DNA of 64,000 nucleotides. Origin: Scleromatobacter sp039920745 (GTDB taxonomy: Bacteria; Pseudomonadota; Gammaproteobacteria; Burkholderiales; Burkholderiaceae_C). The position numbers and the translations under genes were made by a program. Below, piece by piece: positions 26,894 to 35,737 of this stretch; the first letter of the stretch is position 1; the number at the start of each line of letters is the position of its first letter. The notes under the pieces are model-generated. The model saw nothing but the letters and a program-made list of their open reading frames with translations, searched no databases and had not been told where the DNA came from. The stretch lies in contig JBDSDD010000037.1 of the NCBI GenBank assembly GCA_039920745.1, forward strand, positions 1 through 64,000. Reading direction: 5' to 3'.

Positions 26894-28096
26894 ATGACCG
26901 ACGCCTTCATCTGCGATGCCTTGCGCACGCCATTCGGCCGCTACGGCGGATCCCTGTCGGCCGTTCGCGCCGACGATCTAGGGGCTATTCCAATCCGCGC
27001 CTTGCTGGCACGCCATCCCGAACTCGATCCTGCCGCGATCGACGACGTGCTCTACGGCTGCGCCAACCAGGCCGGTGAAGACAACCGCAACGTCGCCCGG
27101 ATGAGCGCCCTGCTGGCCGGACTGCCGGTGGACGTGCCGGGCGTCACGCTGAATCGCCTGTGCGGCTCTGGCCTGAATGCGGTGGGCAGCGCTGCGCAGG
27201 CGATCAGGTCGGGCGAGGCCGGCCTGCTGCTCGCCGGTGGCGTCGAGAGCATGAGCCGCGCGCCGTTCGTGATGCCCAAGGCGACATCGGCGTTCGCGCG
27301 CGAGAACGCGCTGTACGACACGACGATCGGCTGGCGCTTCATCAACCCCGCGATGAAGGCGCAATACGGCGTCGATTCGATGCCGGAGACGGCCGAGAAC
27401 GTGGCCGACGATTTCGGCGTGACGCGCGCGGACCAGGACGCGATGGCGCTGGGCTCGCAGCTGCGCGCCGTCGAGGCCCAGAAGCGCGGCTTTTTCGACG
27501 CCGAGATCACGCCGGTGACGGTGCCACAGAAGAAGGGCGACGCGCTCGTCGTTGCCAAGGACGAACACCCGCGCGAGACCTCACTGGAGGCGCTCGCCAA
27601 GTTGAAGCCCATCGTGCGCCCCAACGGCACGATCACCGCCGGCAACGCCTCCGGCGTCAACGACGGCGCCTGCGCGCTGCTGCTGGCCAGCGCCAGCGCC
27701 GCCAGGACGCACGGCCTGACGCCGCGCGCCCGCGTGCTGGGCATGGCCGTGGCCGGCGTCGCCCCGCGCGTCATGGGCATCGGCCCGGCGCCGGCCTCCA
27801 AGAAGCTGCTGGCGCGCCTGGGGCTGACGATCTCGCAGATGGACGTGATCGAGCTCAACGAGGCGTTTGCCGCGCAAGGCCTGGCCGTGCTGCGCCAGCT
27901 GGGCGTAGGCGACGACGATCCGCGCGTCAATCCGAACGGCGGCGCAATCGCCCTCGGCCACCCGCTGGGCGCCAGCGGCGCACGACTGGTGACGACGGCC
28001 GTCAACCAGTTGCATGCGACGGGCGGGCGCTACGCGCTTTGCACGATGTGCATCGGCGTGGGGCAAGGGATCGCGCTGGTGGTCGAGCGCGTCTAG
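26894..28096 (+). CDS. pcaF: 3-oxoadipyl-CoA thiolase
   Basis: A 400-aa thiolase that cleaves 3-oxoadipyl-CoA to succinyl-CoA and acetyl-CoA in aromatic-compound degradation. The acylated cysteine is Cys90 (LNRLCGSGLNAV), and the second set is GHPLGASGAR and the CTMCIGVGQG cysteine. The stretch ESMSRAPFVMPKA and the 400-residue length favour PcaF over acetoacetyl-CoA thiolase. I start at the ATG at 26894; a TTG at 26870 is possible. No other pca gene is here, so the assignment rests on sequence. The gene is divergent from the HD-GYP gene. Confidence 0.88.
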   Translation: MTDAFICDALRTPFGRYGGSLSAVRADDLGAIPIRALLARHPELDPAAIDDVLYGCANQAGEDNRNVARMSALLAGLPVDVPGVTLNRLCGSGLNAVGSAAQAIRSGEAGLLLAGGVESMSRAPFVMPKATSAFARENALYDTTIGWRFINPAMKAQYGVDSMPETAENVADDFGVTRADQDAMALGSQLRAVEAQKRGFFDAEITPVTVPQKKGDALVVAKDEHPRETSLEALAKLKPIVRPNGTITAGNASGVNDGACALLLASASAARTHGLTPRARVLGMAVAGVAPRVMGIGPAPASKKLLARLGLTISQMDVIELNEAFAAQGLAVLRQLGVGDDDPRVNPNGGAIALGHPLGASGARLVTTAVNQLHATGGRYALCTMCIGVGQGIALVVERV

Positions 28097-28097
28097 G

Positions 28098-28496
28098 TCA
28101 AGCTGAGGCCGGTGGCTGCCAGAGCTCCACGCGGTTGCCTTCCGGGTCGGTGACCCAGCCGAACCTGCCGTACTCGGAGACCTCGGTCTTGTCTTCGACC
28201 GCGCAGCCTTCGCGCTTGAGCAGCGCGAGCAGGCCGTCGAGATCGGCGACGCGGTAGTTGATCATGAACGGTGCGCCGCGCGAGCCGAAGTAGTCACTGT
28301 CGGCCGCGAAGATACACCAGGTCGTGTGCGAGGACAGAGGTGTCTTGCTGCCGGCAAGCTGCGTGGGCGCCGGCGGCATCGCGAGGCCGCCCCAGTCCTG
28401 GATGTCCAGGCCCAGGTGGCGCTTGTACCAGGCCCGCAGGCCGTCGGCGTCGCGCGCCTTGAAGAAGACGCCGCCGATTCCTGTCACTCGTTGCAT
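28098..28496 (-). CDS. VOC (glyoxalase-like) protein
   Basis: A 132-aa vicinal-oxygen-chelate fold protein. It opens with VTGIGGVFFKARDADGLRAWYKRHLGL and ends with YGRFGWVTDPEGNRVELWQP, where the last glutamate is the usual metal ligand. Members include glyoxalase I, dioxygenases and antibiotic-binding proteins, and the substrate is unclear. It ends one base from the pcaF stop, convergently, and lies 34 bp beyond the RDD gene. Confidence 0.85.
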   Translation of the reverse strand: MQRVTGIGGVFFKARDADGLRAWYKRHLGLDIQDWGGLAMPPAPTQLAGSKTPLSSHTTWCIFAADSDYFGSRGAPFMINYRVADLDGLLALLKREGCAVEDKTEVSEYGRFGWVTDPEGNRVELWQPPASA

Positions 28497-28530
28497 CGCA
28501 CCACTCCTTGAAGGATGTCGCGCCAGCGAA

Positions 28531-28965
28531 TCAGCCGCGCTTGCGGATCACCACCGTGTTGGCCATCTTGTCATGCCAACCCTGCTTGCGCGGATCGAAC
28601 GCGATCCAGAGGAAGCCCAGGAACAGCACGATGGTCGACACGTAGTAGCCCAGGTAGCGTCCGATCAGCTGCCCCGTCGAGGGTGGCCCGAAGGTGCGGG
28701 CATCGACGATCTCGGCCGCGATCACCATCTTGCCGGGCGTCGCCTTGCGGTAGTGCCAGAACAGCAGGGTCGCCGCGGCGGGCACGATCCAGTTGATGAT
28801 GAAGGCCTTCGCGCCTTCGGCGTAGGCCCAGCCAACGCCAAAGTACCAGACCAGCAGCGGCACGATGAGGAACATCACCGCGAACGAGTCGATCAGGAAC
28901 GCGCCGAAGCGCGGCCAGAAACCGACGTATTCGACCGCCGTCGGCGTCGCGCTTTCAACGTTCAC
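28531..28965 (-). CDS. RDD-family membrane protein
   Basis: A 144-aa protein with three hydrophobic segments. The RDD signature is in FWPRFGAFLIDSF, and KATPGKMVIAAEIVD and YVSTIVLFLGFLWIAFDPRKQGWHDKMA follow. The start codon is GTG at 28963-28965, overlapping the aroG stop by four bases (GTGA), which strongly supports this start over a longer frame. RDD proteins are thought to be transporters or lipid-bilayer proteins; no substrate is known. Confidence 0.85.
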   Translation of the reverse strand: MNVESATPTAVEYVGFWPRFGAFLIDSFAVMFLIVPLLVWYFGVGWAYAEGAKAFIINWIVPAAATLLFWHYRKATPGKMVIAAEIVDARTFGPPSTGQLIGRYLGYYVSTIVLFLGFLWIAFDPRKQGWHDKMANTVVIRKRG

Positions 28966-30098
28966 TCCGCGGCCCCCTGGGCGGCGGCGCGGCGCTCGCG
29001 CACGGCCTTGGCGAGGCGCATCAACAGTGGCTCCGTATCGGCCCAGCTGATGCACGCGTCGGTGATCGACACGCCCCAGGCCGGGGTCACGCCCGGCTTC
29101 AGGTCCTGGCGGCCGTCGGCCAGGTGGCTTTCGATCATCACGCCGGTGATGCGCTGGTCGCCGCCGGCGATCTGCGCGGCGACGTCGGCGCCGACATCGA
29201 TCTGGCGCGCGTGCTTCTTCTCGGAGTTGGCGTGCGAGAAGTCGATCATCACTTGGGCGCGCAGTTCACGTTCCTCCAGCGCACCGCACGCGGCGGTCAC
29301 GTCGGCCGCCTTGTAGTTGGGGCTCTTGCCGCCGCGCAGGATCACGTGGCAATCGGCGTTGCCACGGGTCTCGAAGATCGCGGCCTGGCCCATCTTGGTC
29401 ATGCCCATGAACGCATGCGACGCGTTGGCCGCCAGGATGGCGTCGGCCGCCACCTTGATGCCGCCGTCTGTGCCGTTCTTGAAGCCCACCGGGCAGGACA
29501 GGCCCGACGCCAATTGCCGATGGCTCTGGCTCTCGGTGGTGCGGGCGCCGATCGCGCCCCACGACACCAGGTCGGCGATGTACTGCGGACTCAGCAAGTC
29601 GAGGAACTCGGTGCCGGCCGGCAGGCCGATGGCGGCCACGTCGAGCAGCAGCTCACGGGCCTTGCGCAGGCCTTCGTTGATTCGGAAGCTGCCGTCCAGG
29701 CGGGGATCGTTGATGTAGCCCTTCCAGCCGACCGTGGTGCGCGGCTTCTCGAAGTACACGCGCATCACGACGACCAGTTCACCCTTGAGCGCGTCGGCCA
29801 CCACCTTCAGATGGCGCGCGTATTCCAGCGCCTGGTCGTGGTCGTGGATCGAGCATGGGCCGACGACGACGATCAGGCGGTCGTCCTCGCCGCCGAGCAC
29901 CTTGGCGATTTCCACGCGCGCGCGCTCGACCAGCGATACCGCGCTGTCGGGGGCCGGCATGTCGTCGAGCAGCAGCGCCGGCGAGATGAGCGGGCGGACA
30001 GCGCCGATGCGCACGTCGTCGACACGCGTGGTGTCCAGCGTCGTGCCCGGTTGCGCGCCGATCTCGCGGTCGTGCCGCCAATCGTCTGGGAGAGTCAT
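28962..30098 (-). CDS. aroG: 3-deoxy-7-phosphoheptulonate synthase (class I DAHP synthase)
   Basis: A 378-aa enzyme condensing phosphoenolpyruvate and erythrose 4-phosphate, the entry to aromatic amino-acid synthesis. The class I core is clear: VVGPCSIHD, YFEKPRTTVGWKGYINDP, GARTTESQSHR, GFKNGTDG and MIDFSHANSEK. The metal cysteine is in the first of these. I start at the ATG at 30096-30098. Whether it is the Phe-, Tyr- or Trp-sensitive isozyme cannot be decided by eye. It overlaps the RDD gene by 4 nt. Confidence 0.94.
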   Translation of the reverse strand: MTLPDDWRHDREIGAQPGTTLDTTRVDDVRIGAVRPLISPALLLDDMPAPDSAVSLVERARVEIAKVLGGEDDRLIVVVGPCSIHDHDQALEYARHLKVVADALKGELVVVMRVYFEKPRTTVGWKGYINDPRLDGSFRINEGLRKARELLLDVAAIGLPAGTEFLDLLSPQYIADLVSWGAIGARTTESQSHRQLASGLSCPVGFKNGTDGGIKVAADAILAANASHAFMGMTKMGQAAIFETRGNADCHVILRGGKSPNYKAADVTAACGALEERELRAQVMIDFSHANSEKKHARQIDVGADVAAQIAGGDQRITGVMIESHLADGRQDLKPGVTPAWGVSITDACISWADTEPLLMRLAKAVRERRAAAQGAAE

Positions 30099-30174
30099 CG
30101 CCAAAGCTTTCGAGGTTCTTGGCCGCCAAGCAGGCGGATGCCCGATTATCGGGCAGCCACGTTGCTGCCGCGCG

Positions 30175-30791
30175 TCAGGGCGCGATGGCTTCCACTTGGA
30201 TGAGCAAGTGCACGTCGTCACCGACGAAGGGTTCACCGAAGGTGGCGCCGAAGCGTCCGCGCTTCAGGTCGGCCTCGAAATCGCCGCCGCAGACGTCGCG
30301 CTTGAGCATCTCGTCGTGCCGGCAGGCGAACGATTTCGCAATCAGCGACAGCGGCTCGCCGACCCCGCGCAGCGTGAACTCGCCGCGCACGTCCTTGACG
30401 CCGCCGGCGGCGTCGAACTGGAACCGCGTGGCGACGAAATACGCCTCGGGGTACTCCGTGGTCGCCAGCAGGTCGGGCTCCTTCAGGCGGGCGTCGAGGA
30501 TGCGCATGCCGGTACTGAGCGTCGTCACGGGAATGCGCAGGCGCAGGTCACCGGCCTTGGCCGCGCGGTCGACGGCACCTCGCCCGTCACCGGGCCGATG
30601 CGGCCACGCAACGTGGAGGTGCCGAAGTGGCGCACCTCGAACGTGACGAAGGTGTGGGCCGGATCGAGCTGGTAGGTGATCGGGCCCGCCATGGACTGCG
30701 CCAGCGCGGGTGCGAGACCCGCGCTGGCGCAGAGTGCGGCGAGCAACGCCCGCAGGGCGATGCGGCGCGGCTTATTGCTTGACGCCTTCAA
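30175..30791 (-). pseudogene. Frameshifted YceI-family gene
   Basis: Two frames together make one YceI protein. The first (start TTG at 30791, signal peptide, then ITYQLDPAHTFVTFEVRHFGTSTLRGRIGPVTGEV) breaks at about 30571-30580; the second carries VDRAAKAGDLRLRIPVTTLSTGMRILDARL through VCGGDFEADL to the end. Comparison with the neighbouring paralogue (GTVTLDKAAKTGALDV) shows that one base is missing near CCGTCGAC. Either the gene is inactive or the base was lost in sequencing. YceI proteins are periplasmic lipocalin-like carriers of isoprenoids. The start overlaps the end of the previous YceI gene by 20 nt. Confidence 0.7.
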
Positions 30792-31347
30792 CCTGGATCA
30801 CGATCTTCATGCTGTCGGGGAAGCCGTAGTTCAGGCCGTACGACACGCCGTACTGGCTGCGCACGATCGTCATTTCAAAGTCGCCACCGCACACTTCGCG
30901 CTTGACCATCGGGCTCATGTAGCAGTTGAAATTGGTCGCCTTCAGCACGACCGGATTGGTCTTGCCCAGCAGCGTCAGGTTGCCGTCGATCTCGGTGACC
31001 TTGCCATCGGCGGAGAAGACGAACTTGTTGGCCACGAGGTGCGATGTGGGGAACGCGGCGACGTTGAGCATCTCCTCGCTCGAGATGTGCTTGGTGAACG
31101 CGGCGGTGCCGGTGTCCAGCGACGTGGTGTCGACGGTGACGTCCAGCGCGCCGGTCTTGGCGGCCTTGTCGAGCGTCACGGTGCCGGTCGTCTTGTTGAA
31201 GCGGCCCCGGTTGGTCGACGTGCCGAAGTGGGACATCTCCCACGAGGCGAACGAGTGGCTGGGGTCGAGCGCGTAGGTCGCGGACTCGGCGTGGGCGGCA
31301 GAAGCGATGAAGCCGAGGGCGGCGACGAGCAGGGAAAGCTTTTTCAT
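30772..31347 (-). CDS. YceI-family periplasmic protein (copy 2)
   Basis: A 191-aa secreted protein with a signal peptide ending AHAES. The YceI fold is clear from YALDPSHSFASWEMSHFGTSTNRGRFNKTTGTV and the late VCGGDFEMTIVRSQYGVSYGL. Residues NFNCYMSPMVKREVCGGDF carry two cysteines. It has a GGAG ribosome site before the ATG at 31345. It is a paralogue of the frameshifted gene and of the gene at 31446, all downstream of cytochrome b561. The likely ligand is a polyprenyl quinone, known from the family only. Confidence 0.93.
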   Translation of the reverse strand: MKKLSLLVAALGFIASAAHAESATYALDPSHSFASWEMSHFGTSTNRGRFNKTTGTVTLDKAAKTGALDVTVDTTSLDTGTAAFTKHISSEEMLNVAAFPTSHLVANKFVFSADGKVTEIDGNLTLLGKTNPVVLKATNFNCYMSPMVKREVCGGDFEMTIVRSQYGVSYGLNYGFPDSMKIVIQVEGVKQ

Positions 31348-31445
31348 GGGAGGGACTCCGCGGGTCAGAAATGCTGGAAATGAAGCGTCCCGGCGCTGAC
31401 CCGCGCCACCGGCTGCCGCCCCGCGTGGGGCAAGAGAAAAGGTTT

Positions 31446-32012
31446 CTAGAGGGGCGCGACGCCGGTCAGCGCGATCTTGAACTTGACCTGAACGTCGTCG
31501 GCCACCGTGCCCGTGTCCGTCCACTCGCCTTCACCGATCTTGAACTCGATGCGCTTGATCGCGAACGTGCCGGTGGCGGTGGTGGTGGCGCCGGCCTGGG
31601 TCAGCACGATCGGGACGACGATGTCCTTGGTCGTGCCCTTGACGCTGAGCTTGCCGGTGACGTCGAACTTGCCGCCGCCCTTGGCCTTGATGGACGTCGA
31701 CGCGAACGTGGCATTGGGGAACTTGGCGACGTTGAACCAGACGGCCTTGGGCACCTCGACATCGGTCTCCGGCACGCCGAACGTCGCGCTGCCGGTGGCG
31801 ATCGTGAAGGCCACCTTGCCGGTCTCGGGCTTCTTCGGATCGAAGGCGATGTCGGCCGTCCATTTGGCGAACTTGCCTTCGACGGGCACGCCCATCTCCT
31901 TGATGGCGAACGTGATCTGGCTCTGCGCAGGAACGACCGTGGCCTGCGCAAAGGCGCCGCTGGACAGGGCCAGCGTGGCGGCGAGGACGAAGGCGGTGCA
32001 AATCTTGTTCAT
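31446..32012 (-). CDS. YceI-family periplasmic protein (copy 3)
   Basis: A 188-aa secreted protein (signal peptide MNKICTAFVLAATLALSSGAFA). It belongs to a YceI subgroup distinct from copies 1 and 2: SQITFAIKEMGVPVEGKFAKWTADIAFDP, then FGVPETDVEVPKAVWFNVAKFPNATF. It begins 24 bp after the cytochrome b561 stop, so the two are almost surely one transcript. Its paralogues here differ enough to suggest distinct ligands rather than a recent copy. Confidence 0.93.
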   Translation of the reverse strand: MNKICTAFVLAATLALSSGAFAQATVVPAQSQITFAIKEMGVPVEGKFAKWTADIAFDPKKPETGKVAFTIATGSATFGVPETDVEVPKAVWFNVAKFPNATFASTSIKAKGGGKFDVTGKLSVKGTTKDIVVPIVLTQAGATTTATGTFAIKRIEFKIGEGEWTDTGTVADDVQVKFKIALTGVAPL

Positions 32013-32036
32013 GGGTTTCTCTCTGTGAATCGGTGT

Positions 32037-32576
32037 TCAGGCGCGACCGGGCAGCATGCGGCGGATCAGTCCGTCACGGTCGATGATCATGTGCTTGCCG
32101 ACCGCGGCCACGTGCAGCGCGACGAGCGCGAACAGCACCCAGGCCAGGTCGCCGTGCCACGGCTTGATCAGCTCGGCGAGGTCGTGGTTCTTGGATACGA
32201 AGTCAGGCAGCGGCAGCACGCCGAACACGACGATCGGAAAGCCCGCGGCCGAACTGTAGGCCCAGCCCACCAGCGGCACGGCGAAGAACAGTGCGTACAG
32301 GCCCCAGTGCGTGACCGATGCGGCGGTGTGCTGCCACTTGGGCGCCGGCAGCTCGGCCGGCGGGCGGTGCGTCAGGCGCCACAGCAGGCGCAGCGCGGCC
32401 AGCAGCAGGATCGTGGCGCCGGTCCACTTGTGATAGTTGAAGAGCTTGAGCCGCATCATCGACATCGGCAGGTCCGACATGTACAGCCCGACGCAGAAGT
32501 TGCCGACGATCGCCAGCCCCATCAACCAGTGCAGGAAGATGGCAGTGCTGGAATAGCGAGTGGCGGAAGTCGTCAT
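32037..32576 (-). CDS. Cytochrome b561
   Basis: A 179-aa four-helix membrane haem protein. Haem-ligand histidines lie in FLHWLMGLAIVGN, FNYHKWTGATILL, SVTHWGLYALF and ALVALHVAAVGKH. Bacterial b561 proteins of this kind oxidise quinol and pass electrons, for example to superoxide or to partner proteins. The downstream YceI genes, which bind isoprenoids, fit a quinone-related role. It begins the operon that ends at 30175. Confidence 0.92.
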   Translation of the reverse strand: MTTSATRYSSTAIFLHWLMGLAIVGNFCVGLYMSDLPMSMMRLKLFNYHKWTGATILLLAALRLLWRLTHRPPAELPAPKWQHTAASVTHWGLYALFFAVPLVGWAYSSAAGFPIVVFGVLPLPDFVSKNHDLAELIKPWHGDLAWVLFALVALHVAAVGKHMIIDRDGLIRRMLPGRA

Positions 32577-32979
32577 GGTGGTCAGGTTCTCGTGGCGGAT
32601 GCGGCGTGGCGGGGCGTGGGGCGGCGTTGCATCTTGAAAGTCAGTGTCCCGGCGTTGCCGGGTCGACGGGTTGAGCGCGATTGACGCCGCACTTCAGTTG
32701 GTTTGAATGGTAGTTCAGGCCTTCATGTCCTTGCAACGGCCCGAGATCCCCAGGTGGAATGGCCTCGAAACCGGCCAGCCGACCAGGGCGCCACCGCCTC
32801 GCCGGCTCCGGTTGGTGCCTCGCCGGACGCGAACGGTTCAATCAATCGGAAATGAAGTGCCGGACCGACACAAGCCCTCACCACCGCGCTGGCGGGCACC
32901 ACGGCTGTTGCGTCATCGTGCCAGTGATGAGCGCCGCGATGACAGCCGGCGCTCTCCGATCGGCTAAACTGGCAGACTT
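32577..32979. other. Intergenic region before tRNA-Arg
   Basis: No convincing gene. It should hold the leftward promoter of the cytochrome b561 operon and the rightward promoter of the tRNA. A CCCGGC-GTT-GCCGGG hairpin (32648-32662) lies on the leader side of cytochrome b561, and TAAACT at 32965-32970, ten bases before the tRNA, could be a -10 box. The short frames here are shadows. Confidence 0.5.
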
Positions 32980-33056
32980 GTGCCCGTAGCTCAGCTGGAT
33001 AGAGTACTGCCCTCCGAAGGCAGGGGTCGCACGTTCGAACCGTGTCGGGCGCACCA
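32980..33056 (+). tRNA. tRNA-Arg (anticodon CCG)
   Basis: A 77-nt cloverleaf with encoded CCA. The acceptor stem GTGCCCG pairs with CGGGCGC through one T-G wobble at the second position; the D arm is GCTCAGCTGGATAGAGT; the anticodon stem CTGCC/GGCAG closes a loop with CCG at 33014-33016; the T arm contains GTTCGAACC. It reads codon CGG. Other genes around it suggest no phage insertion at its 3' end. Confidence 0.96.
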
Positions 33057-33506
33057 AACATTGCCTCGTAAATCAATGCGTTACGAGGTGTCGAGTGAGC
33101 CGAAAGTCGGCCTGATTTTCACCTTTCGGCTCGATCCGAAAGCGGCCACCGATTGGCTGACCCGGGCCATCGCCGCGCACCAGGCGGCGAGGCTGTTGGC
33201 GCCGACCGAAAATTGAGCAGGGGGCGCCAGGCGCGCAACCGACCTCGCCTTGAAGCGCGGTGAATCCAGTTTCCTGTGAGCCCCACGCAGCGCGCTGAGC
33301 TTTTCGTCCGCTCCGGAGTGCCGGTGTTCAAGCAGGAACTTGGGGACGTAGCGCTGCTTGACGTGAGTGGACATGCTCGGCGATAGCCGAACTGTGCTCG
33401 ATGGCACGGCGCCGGCAGCCCCAGGCGGGGGTGTTGTCGGCGCGCATCAACAAGCGCGCACCTACCTGACGGATCTTGCGGATCTGCACGCGTGGCGCGA
33501 TGCGAT
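33057..33506. other. Intergenic region with two hairpins after tRNA-Arg
   Basis: Two inverted repeats follow the tRNA: CCTCGTAA (33064-33071) with TTACGAGG (33081-33088), and GAGCCGAAAG (33097-33106) with CTTTCGGCTC (33123-33132). Neither is followed by a T run, so they may be processing or termination structures. Beyond them, up to the AraC gene, I see no convincing gene; a 108-codon minus frame has no support. Confidence 0.5.
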
Positions 33507-34409
33507 TCATGCCGCGCGCGGCTCGACCGGCATGCCCAGCCTGCATCGCACCGAGCGGACGCCGGGCCTTCCAAACGCGGGGTCGTAACGCTCGAAGAAC
33601 GGGCCGATCGCAAGCTTGTAGGCGGACTGTGGGAGCCACTGCGTGAGCATCGCCGTCCAGCCCTCCGCAATGTCTTCAGCTGGGCCGTCGTACTCCAGCG
33701 TTGCGACCCAGCGCGCCGGGAGGCGCTTGTGAAGCAGCGGAGGTGGGCATGGCGGCACGGTGCCGCAGCCGGCCGGAAGTTGAACACAAGCGTCCATCCG
33801 GCAGCGTGCCGGGCCCACGATGCCGGGATCGTCCAGTCCCATGAACAGCAACGGCTGCTCGGCGAGGCCGAGCGCGCGCACGGCGCTCAAGAAGCGCTCC
33901 CACAGGTGCGGCGCCACCCGCCCGAAGTCGCCGCGGCCGCGCATGAACAGCATGTCCATCGTCGGCTCGCGCGCGACCGCGACCTGCGGCACACCCGGCT
34001 GCCAAAGGTCGTTGGCCGGCACGCGTCCGACGGCCCAACCGCCGCCGCGCCAGCGCGAAGGCGTCATTCCGAAGCGCTCGCGGAACGCGCGCGCGAAGCC
34101 TTCCGCCGAGGCGAAGCCGCAGTTCAGGGCGATCGCCGTGATCTTCTCGTCGGTGCAGTGGCGCAGGCGGCCGGCGGCGACGTCGAGGCGCCGCCGGCGC
34201 ACGAACTCGTTGAGCGTCTCGCCGCTCCACAACTGAAACAGGCGGTGGAAGTGGAACGGCGAGATGGCGGCGATCGTTGCCATTTTCTCCAGCGACAGTT
34301 CGGCGTCGAGGTGGGCGTCGACGAAGTCGACCACGCCCTCGAGGCGGCGCACGTGGTGCCCCTGCAGCACCAGCGGCGCGCGCGCGATGGCCTGCGGCGC
34401 GGCGCTCAT
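33507..34409 (-). CDS. AraC-family regulator with GyrI-like effector domain
   Basis: A 300-aa regulator. The N-terminal DNA-binding domain (about 20-120) has two helix-turn-helix units: LEKMATIAAISPFHFHRLFQLWSGETL and ITAIALNCGFASAEGFARAFRERFGMTPS. The C-terminal part (about 140-295) is a GyrI-like ligand-binding domain. Such proteins answer to small molecules or antibiotics. Its ATG follows the LacI-type gene stop by a single base, so the two are probably co-transcribed. Any link to the sugar locus is only positional. Confidence 0.9.
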   Translation of the reverse strand: MSAAPQAIARAPLVLQGHHVRRLEGVVDFVDAHLDAELSLEKMATIAAISPFHFHRLFQLWSGETLNEFVRRRRLDVAAGRLRHCTDEKITAIALNCGFASAEGFARAFRERFGMTPSRWRGGGWAVGRVPANDLWQPGVPQVAVAREPTMDMLFMRGRGDFGRVAPHLWERFLSAVRALGLAEQPLLFMGLDDPGIVGPARCRMDACVQLPAGCGTVPPCPPPLLHKRLPARWVATLEYDGPAEDIAEGWTAMLTQWLPQSAYKLAIGPFFERYDPAFGRPGVRSVRCRLGMPVEPRAA

Positions 34410-34410
34410 C

Positions 34411-35433
34411 TCACACCCGCTGCGTGGTCCCGCGCACGACCAGGCGCAGGTCGGGCACCGGCGCCGTCGCCGGGGACGCCGCGCCGAGCGCGGCCAGCAG
34501 CAGGTGCGCCGCGGCGAGGCCCATCTCGTAGATCGGCTGGTGGATAGTCGTCACGGCCGGCGTCATGTAGGTCGACTGCGGCAGGTCGTCGAAGCCCACC
34601 AGCGAGATGTCGTCCGGCACGCGCAGCCCGCGCTCGTAAAGCACCTGGCGCGCGCCCCACAGCGTCTGGTCGTTGGAGCAGAAAACGGCGCTGAATTTCT
34701 GGCCGGTCGCGAGCAACTGCGTCATCGCCTCGGCGCCGCCAGTCTCCATGTAGGTGCCGACGACCATGAGTCGCGGGTCGACCGCCAGGCCGGCCTCGCT
34801 GTGGGCGCGCATGTAGCCGTCGCGCCGGTCGATCGCATCGGGATACTGCACCGGCCCACCGATGTGGGCGATACGTGTGTGGCCCAGCTCGATCAGGTGG
34901 CGCGTCGCGCTGCACGCTCCCTCCACCTGGTCGCAGTGCAGCGAGAAGACGTTGGGGGCCTGCAGATCGCGCCCGGTGATCGCAATGGGAAGCTTGCGCG
35001 CCATGTCGACCACCTGCTCGTCCTGAAGGTTGCCGCCGAGGATCACCATCGCGTCGACGCGCCGCGCGATGAGCAGCCTGGCGCGGTCGAGTTCCTCCGC
35101 CTGATTCCAGTGCCCGGGCACGACGATGGGCGCATACCCGCTTCCCACCAGCCCGTCCTCGATGCCGCGCGCACCGCGCGTGAAGTACGGCGACTCCAGC
35201 TCCTGCGTCAGCACGCCGATCGTGCGGGTGAAGCCGCTGCGCAGGCTCTGCGCGGCGAAGTTGGGCCGGAACTGCAGGCGCTCGATCGCGGTCTCCACCG
35301 CCACCCGCTTGTCGGCTGTCACGCGCGCCGAGCCATTGAGGATGCGCGACACCGTGGCCGCCGATACCCCGGCCAGGCGTGCGACGTCCAACAGCGTGAC
35401 GGACTCGGCGAGAGGCTTGTCCTTGGATGGCAT
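34411..35433 (-). CDS. LacI-family transcriptional regulator
   Basis: A 340-aa repressor. The DNA-binding head is residues 12-60: VTLLDVARLAGVSAATVSRILNG with the AQSLRSG hinge helix. The periplasmic-binding-protein-like core follows, with DQTLWGARQVLYERGLRVPDDISLVGFDD. It is divergent from the beta-glucan importer genes, and related 14-bp sites lie in the region between them and before the GH1 gene, so it most likely represses this locus and possibly itself, releasing on a beta-glucan oligosaccharide. That role is inferred. Confidence 0.93.
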   Translation of the reverse strand: MPSKDKPLAESVTLLDVARLAGVSAATVSRILNGSARVTADKRVAVETAIERLQFRPNFAAQSLRSGFTRTIGVLTQELESPYFTRGARGIEDGLVGSGYAPIVVPGHWNQAEELDRARLLIARRVDAMVILGGNLQDEQVVDMARKLPIAITGRDLQAPNVFSLHCDQVEGACSATRHLIELGHTRIAHIGGPVQYPDAIDRRDGYMRAHSEAGLAVDPRLMVVGTYMETGGAEAMTQLLATGQKFSAVFCSNDQTLWGARQVLYERGLRVPDDISLVGFDDLPQSTYMTPAVTTIHQPIYEMGLAAAHLLLAALGAASPATAPVPDLRLVVRGTTQRV

Positions 35434-35542
35434 GGAATCGATGGTCCTGTAAGGGCGGGGGCGTCGCGCGACAAGGGCGGCCCGGCCGCAATGCTACCGG
35501 CGTACCGGGGGTGCCCGACACGAGCCGGATCCGAGTCTCTCA

Positions 35543-35556
35543 TGCAATCGTTTTCA
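35543..35556 (+). promoter_or_regulatory. Putative LacI-type operator O1
   Basis: TGCAATCGTTTTCA matches the reverse complement of O3 (TGATATCGTTTTCA) at 12 of 14 positions, with the ATCGTTTTCA half identical and a central CG as in LacI-family operators. It lies about 110 bp upstream of the LacI-type start, suggesting autoregulation. Confidence 0.5.
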
Positions 35557-35672
35557 GCAAGCCGGGGAAAACCACCGATCATCGGCATCGAAACTCCAGC
35601 AACACTGACTACACCGGCTTTTCCGAGCAGATAGGGGTATTCACCAGATGCGAAGTGAACCCATTGACCCGG

Positions 35673-35686
35673 TGACAGCGTTATCG
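35673..35686 (+). promoter_or_regulatory. Putative LacI-type operator O2 (weak)
   Basis: TGACAGCGTTATCG fits the proposed consensus TGAWAWCGWTWTCA at 11 of 14 positions. It begins 26 bp before the better site O3, so the two could be bound together. Confidence 0.3.
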
Positions 35687-35698
35687 CAAACTTAATTC

Positions 35699-35712
35699 TG
35701 AAAACGATATCA
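35699..35712 (+). promoter_or_regulatory. Putative LacI-type operator O3
   Basis: TGAAAACGATATCA is an imperfect palindrome around a central CG. It ends 25 bp before the ATG of the sugar-binding protein gene. Its reverse complement matches the site before the GH1 gene at 13 of 14 positions. Confidence 0.6.
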
Positions 35713-35737
35713 CGTTGATTCGAGAGACAAGCTCTTC

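Noticed and set aside
30175..30791. Two separate small genes instead of one frameshifted gene
   Set aside because: The two halves align end to end with the paralogue at 30772, so they are one gene with a lost base. The short second frame has no signal peptide and starts mid-domain.
32980..33132. tRNA-Arg as an attachment site for an integrated element
   Set aside because: No integrase, no repeated tRNA 3' end and no phage gene lie in the following region. The hairpins after it are not att-like.
33081..33407. 108-codon minus frame after tRNA-Arg
   Set aside because: It crosses a hairpin-rich intergenic region, has no plausible ribosome site and no recognisable family.
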